A stretch of 64,000 bases of DNA from Rotaria macrura (lineage: Eukaryota > Rotifera > Eurotatoria > Philodinida > Philodinidae), in contig OENT01000654.1 of assembly GCA_900239685.1 (NCBI GenBank), positions 6,753-70,752 of the forward strand, given 5' to 3'. A program made the translations under genes and the position numbers. Every line of letters starts with the position of its first letter. Position 1 is the stretch's first letter. Below the pieces are notes generated by a model, which was given only the letters and a program-made list of their open reading frames with translations, searched no databases and was not told the DNA's origin. Below, one piece after another: positions 44,520-57,603 of the stretch.

Positions 44520-45317
44520 ATGACCAAGACAATGACGACGGCTAGCGCCGACGTTGATATGAGATTATACTTCCGTAAAAAGCACACGCCTCCTCCCAGC
44601 GTTCTCCTGTTAACTCACAACAGTGGCGAATATGAAGATCATTCTTGCTGTCCGACGATTGGCATTCGCTCTCATCAAACAAAAATAAAACGTCACAAAA
44701 CCGATAGGATCCTCTCGCATCTCAACAGTACTCAGCTGGATGATCAATCGACTCCGCCAATGAGTTGGCAACGACACTCAAATAAAATCACAAATTTAAC
44801 ACCTGCACCCGACGTTGCATATCGATATACCTACCTAGAAGAAAACAAACAAGCGAAAGCCAATGCTAATTATCTTCATAATAACTCCCGTTGTCAATCG
44901 CCCCCTAGTCAATATTCAGCTGGAACGAGATTCAAAGAGCAGTACGTCTCGTCGGAATCATTAAAGGAGAAAAATTCCTCTCCGAGATCGTCAAATATCT
45001 ATTCGTTTCTCCACGCTTCAATTCGAGACATTGAACGACGTCGCTCTCTTAAACGACAAAATATAATATCGCGCGTGCAGAGACCCCAAAATGAAGATTC
45101 GATTTTGCGACGTGTTTTAGCCGAGAAAAAATCTTCAACTAGACCGACGATGTCAAGAACCAGCTCGACGAAAACGACAAGAACAACGCCAAATTTATTC
45201 AACAGTGACTTAAGAAGTCCACAAAGTTTTCTTAACTATATAAATTATTCTCGTTCACTCATTTCCTCAATATCCAGTCGAACACATCAGCAAGAACAGA
45301 TCTCTTCCTTCATTTAA
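44520..45317 (+). CDS. 265-aa uncharacterised, probably disordered protein
   Basis: This is one of the longest uninterrupted frames in the window, and its codon usage does not look like chance AT-rich sequence. The product is basic, Ser/Thr/Arg-rich and probably disordered: many SR, RSS and TKTTRTTP stretches, and a more helical section reading SNIYSFLHASIRDIERRRSL. There is no signal peptide or membrane segment, and no domain that I recognise. It could be a single-exon gene or a large exon of a longer gene. An opposite-strand frame at 44999-45202 is treated as a shadow. Confidence 0.5.
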   Translation: MTKTMTTASADVDMRLYFRKKHTPPPSVLLLTHNSGEYEDHSCCPTIGIRSHQTKIKRHKTDRILSHLNSTQLDDQSTPPMSWQRHSNKITNLTPAPDVAYRYTYLEENKQAKANANYLHNNSRCQSPPSQYSAGTRFKEQYVSSESLKEKNSSPRSSNIYSFLHASIRDIERRRSLKRQNIISRVQRPQNEDSILRRVLAEKKSSTRPTMSRTSSTKTTRTTPNLFNSDLRSPQSFLNYINYSRSLISSISSRTHQQEQISSFI

Positions 45318-48300
45318 CCGTCTCCCTCGTTCAATAAACAACTCTCAGCAACGTTACTCGGCTCATTTCCATTCGATTATCAGCTCGAATCCACGAGAAG
45401 CGAGGAGAGAGAACGAACGACAAACAAAGAGAAACCATTGAGAGAAACGCTAGGAGAGAGATGCCATGGAATAAATTATACTTTCTAATTCAAAGTTATT
45501 TTCGGGATTGTTTTACGTTGAATGTAATTGGACATGTCCAAGAATAGATTTTCGATGTGTTTAGCTCCAAAGTTTGTCTGTTTTCGATCGTCTGAACAAT
45601 CATCGATCCCAGATAAATGATCGCTTTTAGTCTAAATTTTAACTCTTTCCTCATTGAGTTGCCATCGTCGACAACCAACAAGCTCCGTCCCTAACCTATC
45701 GTGAAATTCTAGTTAAGTCTCAGTCTGATTCAATCTCGTTGATTATGGAACAACGTTCGTTCAACGAACAAATATCCATGTTGAAATAGATACGCGTGCT
45801 AATTAACTTAGCGATTTATTCTCATCGATTTCCTTTTGTTCGAGTTAACACGACCAATGAAACGAATCCTTTTTTCAATCTCGTTCCTGCTCCTACCTTC
45901 GGAGTCATTGTATTAGACGCATTTAGTTTTCTTTAGTTCACTATTCTATTTAACTAAGAGACGTGCTCACGTCTGCGTAAACGTCATTTTCATAAGTTGA
46001 TGATCTACAAATATTTAAAAATGAATGTCCTTGCGTCGTAAACGACGGCACGAGAGAGAACATGAACACATTCTGTTGATTGAAAAACAGTTCTGGTCAA
46101 CTATGATACACTCGAACAATACAATAAAAGTTTACCGGGAAAACAATAAATCATTAAGATTGAGAGTAACGGGCAACAGCATCGAATGACGATCATGAAT
46201 AAATACCCGAAAAGAAATTGTTCAAATGCAACACCGTGATATTCAGTACTACTGCTGTTAGTAATTATAGTGCGATGTTCGCAACGGGCAGCGCTCATTT
46301 GTGAATATGAAAAAACTGCGCTAAACTATACTCAATTATTTTTAATTTTCGAAAATTTTGAAGCCAACAGTTTTAGTTAATTTGCTTTTGAACTGTCAGA
46401 TTTGACGGTTAGGTTTTACGGATTTCATGATTCAGAGCAGACTAAAAATATATCGTTTATAAAAATTCAATAAAAGCCTAGTCCTTTAGAGGATCCCGTA
46501 ATTTGAAGAGAACATCTGATTGCTGTCCAATGACGATTTTCTTATGGGTGTCACTGGAGAGAAATTCTACGAGTTAAAATTCTTACAAAGCCGCGCACGA
46601 TATTCAAGGACAGTTTGCATGTAGATGTGCGTCTGCATGTGTTGATCCTCTTTTGTTTCACAAGCACACCAACAACCTGAAAAAGTCTCTTATATATTTG
46701 GCGTTACTGAGCATTATCAAGCTTGCAATCACGCTAATATACCAGAGTGATTGCTCCGTCAATGACTACTAAAGCGCACACTAACTTTCCTTCCGAAAGT
46801 CTAAAATCTTTAGTCCGACGAAGAAAAATGGTTTTCCTGGACTAGAAAAGTTTTGCTTGAAATTTCGAGGAATGAAGCGAAGTTTTGGATTCTGCGACCC
46901 CGATTCTGTTGAATGAACCGCTTTAGATAAGCCGTAGAATTTCTACTGATGAATTTTTAATCTGCCACTGACAAAGAAGCTTTTCTTTCTCATATGACCC
47001 TCCCTTCAGCCGAGGAAATTTACACAATTGATTTAGAAAACAAGAGTTTTATTTAACACTGTCTTTAAACAAACAGTCAACCGTAAGTGCAACGGCATTG
47101 AATGATCTTTTACTCTCGATAAATGAAAATCAAAGCAAATAAAATGATTCGAACAATGTTCATTCATCCTCTGTTTGTTATAGGCAAACTTTTAAGATCG
47201 ATAGATTAGAAAAAAAAAGGCAGTATTTTATATTTGAAATGGACGTAGCAACCATCCATCTATTTCCGACTTGTGTGCAACCGATGAGAAAATAAGATCT
47301 ATAAACGAACCGTGAGCCCTGTTGAGCTTCTCACTAACTGTGAAGATCTAAGTAGGCAAACAACAGATCTTGATGTTGTAAGATATGGGCCAATCTACTT
47401 TCCACAGAGAACTAGTCGACGTGTTGAAAAAGGCGAGGAATTTCATGAGAAAAAGTTTTTAAGTTTTGATTTGTAAATGACATTCTCGAAGCATGTATAG
47501 AGGTGATTTAATATTGAATGAGTTGGTGAATACAAATGGTTATGTTAACTTCGACCCTATGAAATCGACGTCGAAAACATCGTCTATGCGATTATAGATT
47601 TCACTATTAGTCACGACAGAACACGGCGGAATCGTGAGCTCGTCAATGAAGGGACATCAGACCATTCTTCAATCATACTTTCTTCCCTCATTTACTCGAT
47701 CTGATCAAATGCTTTTCGTTAAGCAAAAATGAATTTTCTCTCTCTTATTCTGTCATTTGCCGCATATTTACATAATGGCAGCAAAATGTGTATACGATAG
47801 ATAGATAGCCAATACTGGTACACCACTTTAGGCGTTGAACAAACGGAAGTTAAAATACAAAAAAGAAAATTGAAAAAAAATGCAAGGACAAGAGGACAAA
47901 ACACAAACATAAACACAAAAAGGACTAAGACGATGACAAGGACTGTTACATATATATACAAGACAAGACAAAGACATAAGACAACACACTACATATAAAT
48001 AAGTAACAAGCCAGAGTAACTTGGAATCATAGATTAGAAAGGCGTGTCTCTAGAAGAATAGATTGTCGCGACGAGCATCAGTCTGTCACCTCCGAACTAC
48101 AAGCGGATCCGGTTTCGGTGACAGTCATCATAAAATAAAACAATCTAAACTCAACACGACCTGACATTCCACGATCCGAAAAGTGATACCCTGGTTGTAG
48201 TAACAAGTTTGGTTTGTTCATTTTCGTTAGTCAGATATGGTTTAACGTCCTACGCTCGGGTGACTAGCCCAAAAATAAGATATAGTTGCTCCTGGACCCG

Positions 48301-51300
48301 TGGGAACGCCCTCCCAGCACTGCAATCAACACTAGGCCCCCTGGGAGTACGTAAATACTCCCCAGTAGGGTGAACTGTGTATAAGATAAGATGAGCGAGA
48401 CAGTATTTTCCTTTCTATTCTCCATGTTTTTCTCAGCTATGCATCATTCGAACTAGTGCGTATTTACCAGTCGCGCAGTACAGAACTGTATGTCACGAGT
48501 TTCCAATCAGTCTAGAGATATGCAAGTTAATCAGAAGAGAAGAAAATATACAATAGCTCGTTTCTTCACCGTTTTAAAGATTATATTAGCACAAAAAGTA
48601 AAGATCAAAAGACGACGGTGAAGTTCGAACAACTTAAAAGAGGGAAACAAGTAAAACTTTTCCTGAATGGTCAAAATGACGGCATTCTTCTCACTTCTAT
48701 TTTCATCCCATGTGATGCAAACCGTCGCAGAAGTGCTGGCTAACTTCGGTGTATTTTCTCGACCGGGCCAGATACCCAGAATAGATCAAGCAACAAGCGA
48801 AAAGATATATTTCTCCTTGGGTACCAATGAATTGTTACGTTTTTAACAATGGTAGCGACGAGAGAGTATTAGGGTTAATCGACGACTGACAAATCGATAT
48901 TAGCCAGTGGTTTTCAAATGGTTTCTATCACATAATATTTGTGTTCGGCAACATTCGAAAAATGAACAGTACTTGCAAAAATTACGAGAGAAAGGCAAAT
49001 AATCTTTGATAAGTTGGAAATTTTCTTTGAGCATCATGTTTCACATTCAAAAGCTGCTTGTTCAAATGAAGCGCACAAAAGTATCTGAGAGAGGAGGCAG
49101 AGCGTTGCCTAATGACTGAAGGTATCACTCTAAAGAATCACAAACCTCCAAGTTTATATGAATTAGTAAAAGCTTTCATCCAACAGATCTACATGAGAAC
49201 ATCGGCTAATCTTTTAAAAGTTACTTTCAAATCGAGTACGTTGATATTTTCAAAGTTGGTTTCAATCATGAAAGTGAACATAGAAATGTAAACTTTGTTT
49301 TGAGAAGACGGTTTTTATCCGAAACAAAATAAACAACGTCCAATGTCTCGTGTACACGATGGAGGAAAACGGCACGCACGTTGTTTGAGCTGCCTAATCT
49401 CAACTAAGTGCGCACAAGAACGTTTATTACAGATGAACATGATGCTTCAACAAATGGTAGACCTTGCAATTCGTTTAACACTATTTTCACCATAATCTAA
49501 ACATGGCTTTGAATTTGGATCTGCAATTCAGCTTCATTCGACACCCAAGGCTACTAAAAAGAATTGTGACTTGTTTTGCAGATGCATGGCTTACAGCAGC
49601 TACACACAGTTGAGCTGCACTATGAATACTTCGGGATGTTCTTTCGCAATTCGAAAGATTATCTTATGGAGTCCTTAAGTGTCAAATGTTGTCGAGCTAG
49701 AAATACTATGGTAACTAATAAGTTGACGATATGAACCGTCGCAAGGCAGAACAACGACTATTCATCATAACGACTCAATATGGGAGTCGGTGAAAATGCT
49801 TTGATATTTAACCGAAATGATTTGCTCATTTCTCATTCAACTTATTTGCCGATGATGTTGCAGCGCTAATAAAAGGATATGTAGGAAAAACTATCTCGGC
49901 ATAGGAGAAAAAGATAAATCTAGTTTTGATATTATTAGACAAACTTTCGAAAGATTTTCTATCAATTGAGAATGGCAAAAAAGAACAAAAATAATATTAG
50001 TACACTATGCAATTTCTGTAACACAGCAAAATGTTTCCCTTCATTAAGAAAAGAGTAGAACTTCCAGGTTGAACTGACTCTATCGGATCTGGCAGCCCGC
50101 AATTTTCGATAGAACTCAGCCGGATTCTTCTGTGAGAACAACGAGGTTCTATGTTGTCGAGAATTCCTTCTCTTGAGAGACTATTGAGCGACTTTGGAAA
50201 GCCTCGTGCGACCTCATTTTTTGAATGCTTAGTTACAATAGGGCATCGTACGAATTCAGATGTTTCTTTCTTCCTCACGCGTCGAAAAATATCAAACAGG
50301 CGACTTCTAAAGCAAGTACTGTGATGTAAAATGTTTCGTAAGATAACGTAAACATACTGAGTCTTGAAAGCCCATCCGAGGTTGAACAACCGTCTTGGAT
50401 CGAATTAGATCCCACGAAAAACGCACCGCGGTTGTTTTCAGTAACTTGTGAAGTCAACATCACTGACTTAGACAAGTCAGTTGCCTTGCGATAGACGTTA
50501 GAGTGAAATTTCGAAGGCCTCAATGGCGACATCCACTGACACTAGAACTCATCTACCGATCAGATATTGCAGAGAATATTGAAGAACAAGACATCTTAGT
50601 CTAGACATCCTTCCACATTGAGTATTACTTTAATGCGAATAAGATAACAAATTTATTTAGACATTAGTGAATATGAAGTGAACATTTCCTTTGAAAGTGC
50701 GATCTCATGTGTTACCAGTATGGCTTTCTGGGAGAAAAGTTTTGAGTACAAAATACGCTATTTTGATTTACCACGACTATTGTTCAGTTCACCAAGGTAT
50801 CTGAGCTGTGGAACTCGACGAAAAATATACCGTATTTGAATGCATGTTGGTCACTGCGCAGGAAACGGCTTTTTTCTAAAGCATGGCTAGCCGCGATTCT
50901 TCTAAAATGTTTTTCCGTGGACACAGTCACTGTATTTAATAGACAACGTGATTGATGAATTAAGAAACAAGTCATTTCTCTTTCATAGTGTAGAGTCAAT
51001 GTTGAGTTGTGAATAATACCGTGCGAATTTGAATGTGAAATCAATCGAAACCCGTAGTTGTCGACTTTCTTAAATTGAACTTCAAAAACGAGGCACTACA
51101 AACATTGAATGCAAAATAAAGCGGACAAGTCCCAATTCCTTTATCTTTTTGATAGAGATATTTTCTGAAAAATTCAAAAATACTTTTCCCGTGAAATTCA
51201 TTTCCCTCCAAGAAAATAAACTTCCCCAATAGTGTGACTGCTTTCCCTTTTCTCCAAGCATTTCTCTCGGTACAAGACGACGATGATTATTCAACAGGCA

Positions 51301-52176
51301 CTATCTCTTGCTTGCGTCACGTGATAGCAGCACAATCTTTTGTATAAATGGCAAAGAACGACTCGCCTACCTTGTTAGAATACTAAACTAAGGTTTGATG
51401 CGTTACTACGAGCATGTTACAATCACAAGATTTTATGCCCATCCAATTTTAAATGGCAAATCCTAAGAAATTTGATGAATGCCACGTGTGAGAACGATGA
51501 TTTTCAATCTATATTTATCGAAATGAGTAGATGACAAAAACATCGAGATACATTTCCCATGTGCTGATAGAAGTTTCAAATTTTACAGGTTTATATTCGG
51601 CTTGGAAATGGTAAACCAGGACCATAGTCTGCCATTCAGTTTAATGTCCATAAGGCAAATGTTGGCTGATGCGACGTTTCTGTTCGTTTCCTATTCTATG
51701 CCTGGTGGAATGTCAAAAGAGAATTTATGATTAAAGACACTCGGGATCGTCACGGAGGTTAATTTAGGAAGACAAACGACGAAGAACTCCGTCCGTTGCT
51801 ATTCTTCGATCGGTTTCTGCTTATCTGTAGATATGAGTCAACTCGATTCAAGTTTGACGATGAAATTACACATGAAATTAGTTGAAGTACGTAAATGCTT
51901 CAGGTATTCATAAAGCGATCAACGAATTAACAGACCGGAGGGCCGTTCAGATTTGAAAACATTCATCAGATAGACGATCGATATTCAATAGTCCTATTTC
52001 GAACGATAATTGTCCATGCGGAATAAAGTATCATCGGTTTAGTTTTCGAAATCAGTTCAGAGAAACGGAACGCAACTGTGTGAACAAGTTAAGATGAAAA
52101 GTTCCACGCCAATGTCAATGTCAGAGTGGGATTTAAGAAAAGAAAAGTATTTTCAGAATTGAATGCTGCGTTTTAT
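45318..52176. other. gene-poor stretch; composition closer to the left end
   Basis: Between about 46.3 and 51.8 kb TCGA words thin out and the DNA resembles the first 20 kb. Overlapping frames at 49997-50532 (minus) have unusual composition and may be an old retroelement remnant, but no reverse transcriptase or other motif could be read. No RNA gene was recognised. Confidence 0.4.
48236..48385. repeat. GC-richer repeat-like segment (possible SINE or LINE fragment)
   Basis: A block beginning near TATGGTTTAACGTCCTACG and running through GGACCCGTGGGAACGCC and GGCCCCCTGGGAGTACG is much richer in G and C than its surroundings, with no open frame. It has the look of a structured interspersed repeat. 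No second copy was found in this window, so this rests on composition only. Confidence 0.35.
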
Positions 52177-52182
52177 TTTATT
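52177..52182 (-). terminator. AATAAA poly(A) signal of the GPCR gene
   Basis: AATAAA lies on the minus strand about 92 bp beyond the GPCR stop codon, with a further overlapping ATAAAATAAA run. Confidence 0.5.
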
Positions 52183-52273
52183 CGAAAAGAGTCAGGTGAA
52201 CAACGAGTTGCTGCTTTTCCCTAAAACTTAATATCCAGTGATTTTCGTTTGAAAACTAGAAGGTGATTGTTGT

Positions 52274-53720
52274 TCATAAAGTTATTTCCGTTTTAATCTG
52301 ACACGACGTTCTCTTATTCGCAGGTGTTCTTGCAACAGTTGTCGATCTCCGGAATAAAATCGGCCTCTCCGCTGATGTTATCTGCAGCTTATCGCTTAAT
52401 TTCTTCGACGACAGTCTAGTTGACTCGTTTTGGTCTTGGTTGCCGCCTCTCGATGTGTTGCTCGATGTTGAAAACGAAGCCGTCGCTTGACGATTGATTA
52501 ATGCATCTGTTTGCTTGTCCCTAAACTGTTTCTGACATTTAATCGGAGCAAATTGATACGATTTCGTCGTATGATAGCAGACAGGGTTCGTGCGTAGAAC
52601 AGGTCGACCTAACTTGGCCGAATTCCTGTGACGAATAAAACGCGAAATCGATCCGTAAAATATATCTCTATCGAAAAAGAAAGACAAGTTCTCGTCGAAT
52701 ATCAACTTCGCCCTTTGTCGACTCACTTAAAATTTCTGAAAGTTTGGTTGTAAATGAAAAATTTACAGCACAAACTTATTTCATAAAGTAAAACAGTTAA
52801 CTTTCTGGATACGAGAATAATTGTTAAGCCAATAGTTCGTTGTTTGGTCGCGTATATCAGATTGAGTCCGATGACGATGCCTAAACAGAAGACGAGATTC
52901 GATTATAAACAAGGCAAAGAGGAAAGCAACACGGCATAGACGATGTGTCATCATGCTCCATCGAACGAGTACCTGTTGGTGTGTGAAATATTAAAAATAA
53001 TATCGATAGAAGTAAAACGGTTTTAGTCGCTTGATTAAACTTAGCTTGACGCGCTTGAGAATAAAGTGGCTGAAACTTTTTTGTCGCTAACTTAATGTTG
53101 TAAATAATGATTAAATTCATAATTAGCGTTAAGCATTCGGGTAGAATGGCCCAGATGAATAAATTGAAATGTCTTATTATAACTAAGCCCTTATAGTTAT
53201 ATCCATCGCAAGCAACGATTGAGAAGACACTTACTTGATCGATGCCTTTCAAGTCGAAAAAGCGATAAGCAGATAAGCATAGAACAACTATGATTAACAT
53301 AAATATCGACACTCTCGCACGCTTATGCGTGTACAGCGAGTGGCATTTCAACGGGCGTAGGACACATATTAACCGTTCGAATGTCAACAGAACAACGATC
53401 CATGTTGGAAATATCAAGAGGAATTCGGTGAGGAAACCGTTCAGCCGACACAGTATTGACGAATCATGAAAATAATCGTCGACGAACTCGATCTGTCTCA
53501 GTATGGGGATAGTGAAGTTGACGTGTAAGTTGAGAGTGTCCCCCAAGGCCAACACTGATAAATAAATGTTTTGAGAATTGCGTTTGTTAATTTTGAGAAA
53601 GCAATAGAGAGAAAATAGATTGAGGAGAGTTCCGATGACGATTAACGCCGCCACCGTCGGATAGAATAATCGTTCAATATAGCAATCGATCAGTATCAGA
53701 CGATAGATAACGATCATCAA
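52274..53720 (-). CDS. class A (rhodopsin-family) G-protein-coupled receptor, three exons
   Basis: This is a seven-helix plasma-membrane receptor of the peptide-receptor type. The exons on the minus strand are 53720-52973, 52880-52727 and 52667-52274; introns are 92 and 59 bp, and phases agree. From ATG 53720 the product is 431 aa. TM1 is around ALIVIGTLLNLFSLYCFL, the TM2 region carries LSVLALGDTLNL, and a conserved Cys is in SSILCRLNGF at the start of TM3. TM3 ends FERLICVLRPLK, with E-R-L in place of the usual D-R-Y. TM6 is in exon 1 (LLLSILFLIFHTPT). TM7 is encoded by exon 2 (LTVLLYEISLCCKFFIYN) with a degenerate NPxxY. Exon 3 gives helix 8 and a Ser/Thr-rich tail. The frame remains open upstream to about 53821 and contains an N-I-T glycosylation site, so the true start may lie in an upstream exon. 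The ligand is unknown; its shape resembles invertebrate neuropeptide receptors. Confidence 0.88.
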
Positions 53721-53821
53721 ATCACAATCGGTTATGTTTGCAGAAGATATGCCATCGAAGCACCGCGAAGATCTATCGATGACAAATCCCGCCGATTCGC
53801 ATGAATTCGACCTAATTTAAA

Positions 53822-56800
53822 CAATAACTTCCTTTGCTATTTTTTTCCTTTATTCATTTACAGCACAGAACAACGACGATGGCAAAGAGCAAGACGAACG
53901 GAAAGACAGAGACAAATATCAGTTTTTGAATGAAATAAACTCACATATTCTTATAGATTCTTGATTATTGTTTATGTTCTATGTCGATTCGATTGTCTTC
54001 GAGTTGGTCTTTCAACATTCAATTTAAGCATAAAAATAAATCTGAAATGAGCAAACAGTAAAGGTCAGCGGGACGTGTTATTTAAACACGTTATGAAAAT
54101 CGGTGAGATCGATGAAAAGCGATTTATTCAAATAAATTGCTGCCATTCGGTGACGCGAACTGAGAAATGAATTGAATCTTATACGAAGAGAATATTCTCT
54201 TTCTCTCGTTTCTTCACATCTCTCTTCGCCAGCCGGCGTTGCGTATTCGATAGCTCTGTCTATTTGTTTTCCAGTTGTATTTCCTTTTCCATGAGCCATT
54301 CTAATTACTTATCAGAGAGAGAGAGAGAGAGAGAACTCAATTAAAACGTGGAAATAAACAAGGAGAAAACTTAGTTGAAGATCTTTCCTCTTCTAACTGA
54401 TGAGAAATTAGCACAAAGGATAGAAATGAACTTTTTCTTCTCGAATATTTCATTGGTGAGAGAAGAACTGTGGGTGTCTCTGTTTCTCCTCGGTGATATT
54501 TCATTACATTGAATGAGTTGTCAATAGTGAACATAAGGAGAGGAACACGATGTCAATTACAGGTTGATGCAATCGTTTTTCTCTTCTAAACTCGTTTAAA
54601 AGAGAACTGTTCTCGTCGATGGTCACCATAGAAAAGGATATTTTGAGTTTCATTGACACCGCTCTCGTCGACAGTGACCGAACGAATGTCGAACAATGGA
54701 AAAAAATCGTCATCAGTGAAATTGTTTGCTTAGACCGATCTGAGAGAAAGCCAACCGTCGCTTTTCGAAAGTTTGGTGATAAACCAACGGTTTGTTTCTC
54801 TGCGTATGTTCCTTATTCCGCATCTATTAGTAAGAGTAACGATCGAATGAATTACTTCCCCCTCTTCATTGTTCAACCGATATTCGATGAATCGTCAAAT
54901 ACGAAGTCGATCGACCAATGAGTAAATCGAGAGCTTTACTTTTAACGAAGATAACCAGCGATTGTCGAAGTACGAATCATTGAACCAGTAGAGGAAAACT
55001 GGTGTTTGTGATTGACACTTTTCTCAATAGAATAAACTTTAATTTACTCTTGGCGAATAACAAGAAAATCAATGTGAAAATCCCATCGGAGTTGAACACG
55101 ACTGACGTTTGGTTTGAGTGGGACTGATATTCTGATAAAGAGTTATCTTCTTGTTTGCTTTCTCTTTGCTGATCCGTTGATGTTGATCGAACGAGAGGGA
55201 TTTTAAGATGACCCCTAAGACTTTGTTCCTACTTCCATAGATAGACGTCGTTCAATGGCCATGATAACTGTGTCGTCGTCTACGATTGCGCTTCGATATC
55301 AACGAACGAACTCTTTAGACTCTTAGAATTCAATGAGGGCTTGTCCCGTGTAGACAATCAATTGCGGACATTATTTTCCACCTTCATCAATATTGTTCGT
55401 CGAATTTCGACAACGAGCTCTGAATTCATTTGCTGAGAACTACTCGAATGACGGACGGGCTTTCTCTCGCTGATTGTTTTCTATCGCCAAAGATTAGCGG
55501 CAAGATGCGAAACAGCTCCTCCATATAAAGTGCGATAGATATCTGTCGACATTGTTCTACTGAATATTCAATGTGATTAAATCGATGGTAATCACACTGA
55601 CGTTTGAACTGTTGAGTAAAGTTCACCTCTTCGTGCTATCGTTGATTGACGAGCATATCGTTTATCCATTTCACATTAACATCGAGCTCGTTCAGAGGCA
55701 ACAAGTTCAACGGTACGCTCGGTTGAGTCAAGTCACTTATCGAACGAGTTGTTCTCTTATTAAGTCCTCGTTGGGAAAGAGTCGTCTCTTCAGTTTTCAA
55801 AACTTTTCTTGAATCGAGAACCAGTGAACACAAGCCTAATCTCGTTTTGGATCTAATTTGTTTTAATGCTGAATAGAAAACCGTCGTTGGAGTCGAGCGT
55901 TGCTCGATGAAAGGTAAATGCTCTTGTTGTTGTTACTATTGAATAGATATTTAATAATTAGTTTGGCGAGCGAACCGAATGACGTGAAAAACGGGGCGTT
56001 CCACCCGTTCGAGTCAAAGTGAGATTGATTCAACGTCACACAAATACGATGAGATGCAAACATAAAGAAGATCGTTTTATCAACATTATAGTAGGCTGAT
56101 TTTTTTCACACTTAACGTAACACAGATCGGTGACTTTCTTTCTAGTAAAAACCTTCTCGTGTATTTTGCCCAGTTAATCAATCAAGGTTGACTTTGACTG
56201 ATTGAAAATCTTCTTTGTTCTTCCGCTGCTCGAACTGAGATGAGAGGAAAAGAAACGAATTCTTGTTCGTTTGGACGAACCAATGAGGAGCACACGTTAA
56301 TATCAAGCGATGCTCTCGTTCGAGTTGTCTCGTTGAAATTTTTCTCCGGTAAACATGTTTCAGCCTTGTTGAGCGACTTGAAAAAGAACATTATTTAAAA
56401 GAAATTCCGCATCTTCTTTTCATTTAAAATGTTAATTATTTTCAAGAGTTGCTTGAGATCAAAGCTCGAGTGAGAACATACCGTTTATGTTAACAGGCTG
56501 TTTGAAATACGTAACTCGTTTTTTTCTAATTATAACCGATGTTGCGACGACGTTCTTCTGCAGCATTCTTGTCTTATGTCGATGAACTCTGAGGATGAAC
56601 AGATGCTCGTCGACGTGTCGCTCTCATATTGGACAATCAAGGCCTACGAATAAGTTCTGTGAAAGAGTCTTTTCATGTTAATTGATTATGCCTCTCAATG
56701 TTCTAATGTCGGACAATATTTCTCCCGTGAACTTATCTTTGTCTTCACTGAATTGATAGAGCGAGTCAACACACAGTTTCGATTGTCGGCGCATTTTTCC

Positions 56801-57408
56801 GGAGAAGAAGATGTTTTCCCAAGCGCAAACTTGTAAAGTCGAGCCTGAAATAAAAGGCAAGTTGGGCTAGCCGGCTTTCAGAATGTTGATCGAAACGAAC
56901 AGTTAGTTGTCCTTCTATTGGAATTGATAGGGAACTATTGAAAAACCATTTATTCGGACAAGGACGTAAAAGTAGGCCCGATGAATTCACAGTGAAAACT
57001 GTTAAGCGTCTCTCTATTTTTCAATTGAATCGATAAACGACTTGTTTTCACTTTGGATTTGCAAGGAAAACAAAGCGGAAAGGTAAATTATCGAATGACT
57101 TATCCTTGTCTATTCATTGAACTCAAGGAAATTCACGATATTTGGTTCGAGACGATTCTCTCTCAAAAGAGTAACATCGACGAGAAGTTAAACACGTGAA
57201 TAGTTTCGTTAACAGCTTCTCTTTCCGTTTAAAACGAATCTAAACCAATAGACGCTCTTGATTCGATCGAATTAAATTCGAGTAATTTATCAGATCGCTC
57301 TCAACACTGTCGATTCGATTATTCGAGTACATATGTTTGAAATATCTTATACATTTTCAAAATTTTCTCTTGTTTCGTGTTCACTCGCCGTATCTCTGTT
57401 TCGACCAG
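53822..57408. other. intergenic, TCGA-rich; (AG)n at 54314-54334
   Basis: A clean AG dinucleotide run lies at about 54314-54334. Overlapping short frames (54504-54921, 55563-55833, 56182-56391) are open on both strands at once and are attributed to composition. Any upstream GPCR exon would lie near 53.8-54.5 kb but was not identified. Confidence 0.4.
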
Positions 57409-57603
57409 CTGCAACACGGAGATCACGTCCCTTCCGACTTCGCCCGCTTTCGCTCACCGACTTGCTCGACTCTAATTTTCGACCATCACTTGTTCATTGT
57501 CAGCAGAAGCAACTCGAACAAGAACGAGAGGAAACGCTCGGTTGTTGACTTAAGGAAAGAAAAAGTCGAGATGATATCATATTTGTCTACTGAAGTCAAC
57601 TGA
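57409..57603 (+). CDS. candidate terminal exon (64 codons), unassigned
   Basis: CTCTGTTTCGACCAG precedes an open phase-0 frame reading LQHGDHVPSDFARFRSPTCS and onward to SYLSTEVN and a stop. The first half is GC-richer than its surroundings, as coding DNA here tends to be. A second frame is open over much of the same span, so the call is weak. Confidence 0.22.
   Translation: MQHGDHVPSDFARFRSPTCSTLIFDHHLFIVSRSNSNKNERKRSVVDLRKEKVEMISYLSTEVN

Noticed and set aside
44999-45202. 67-aa minus-strand ORF
   Set aside because: It is a shadow of the longer 265-aa plus-strand frame.
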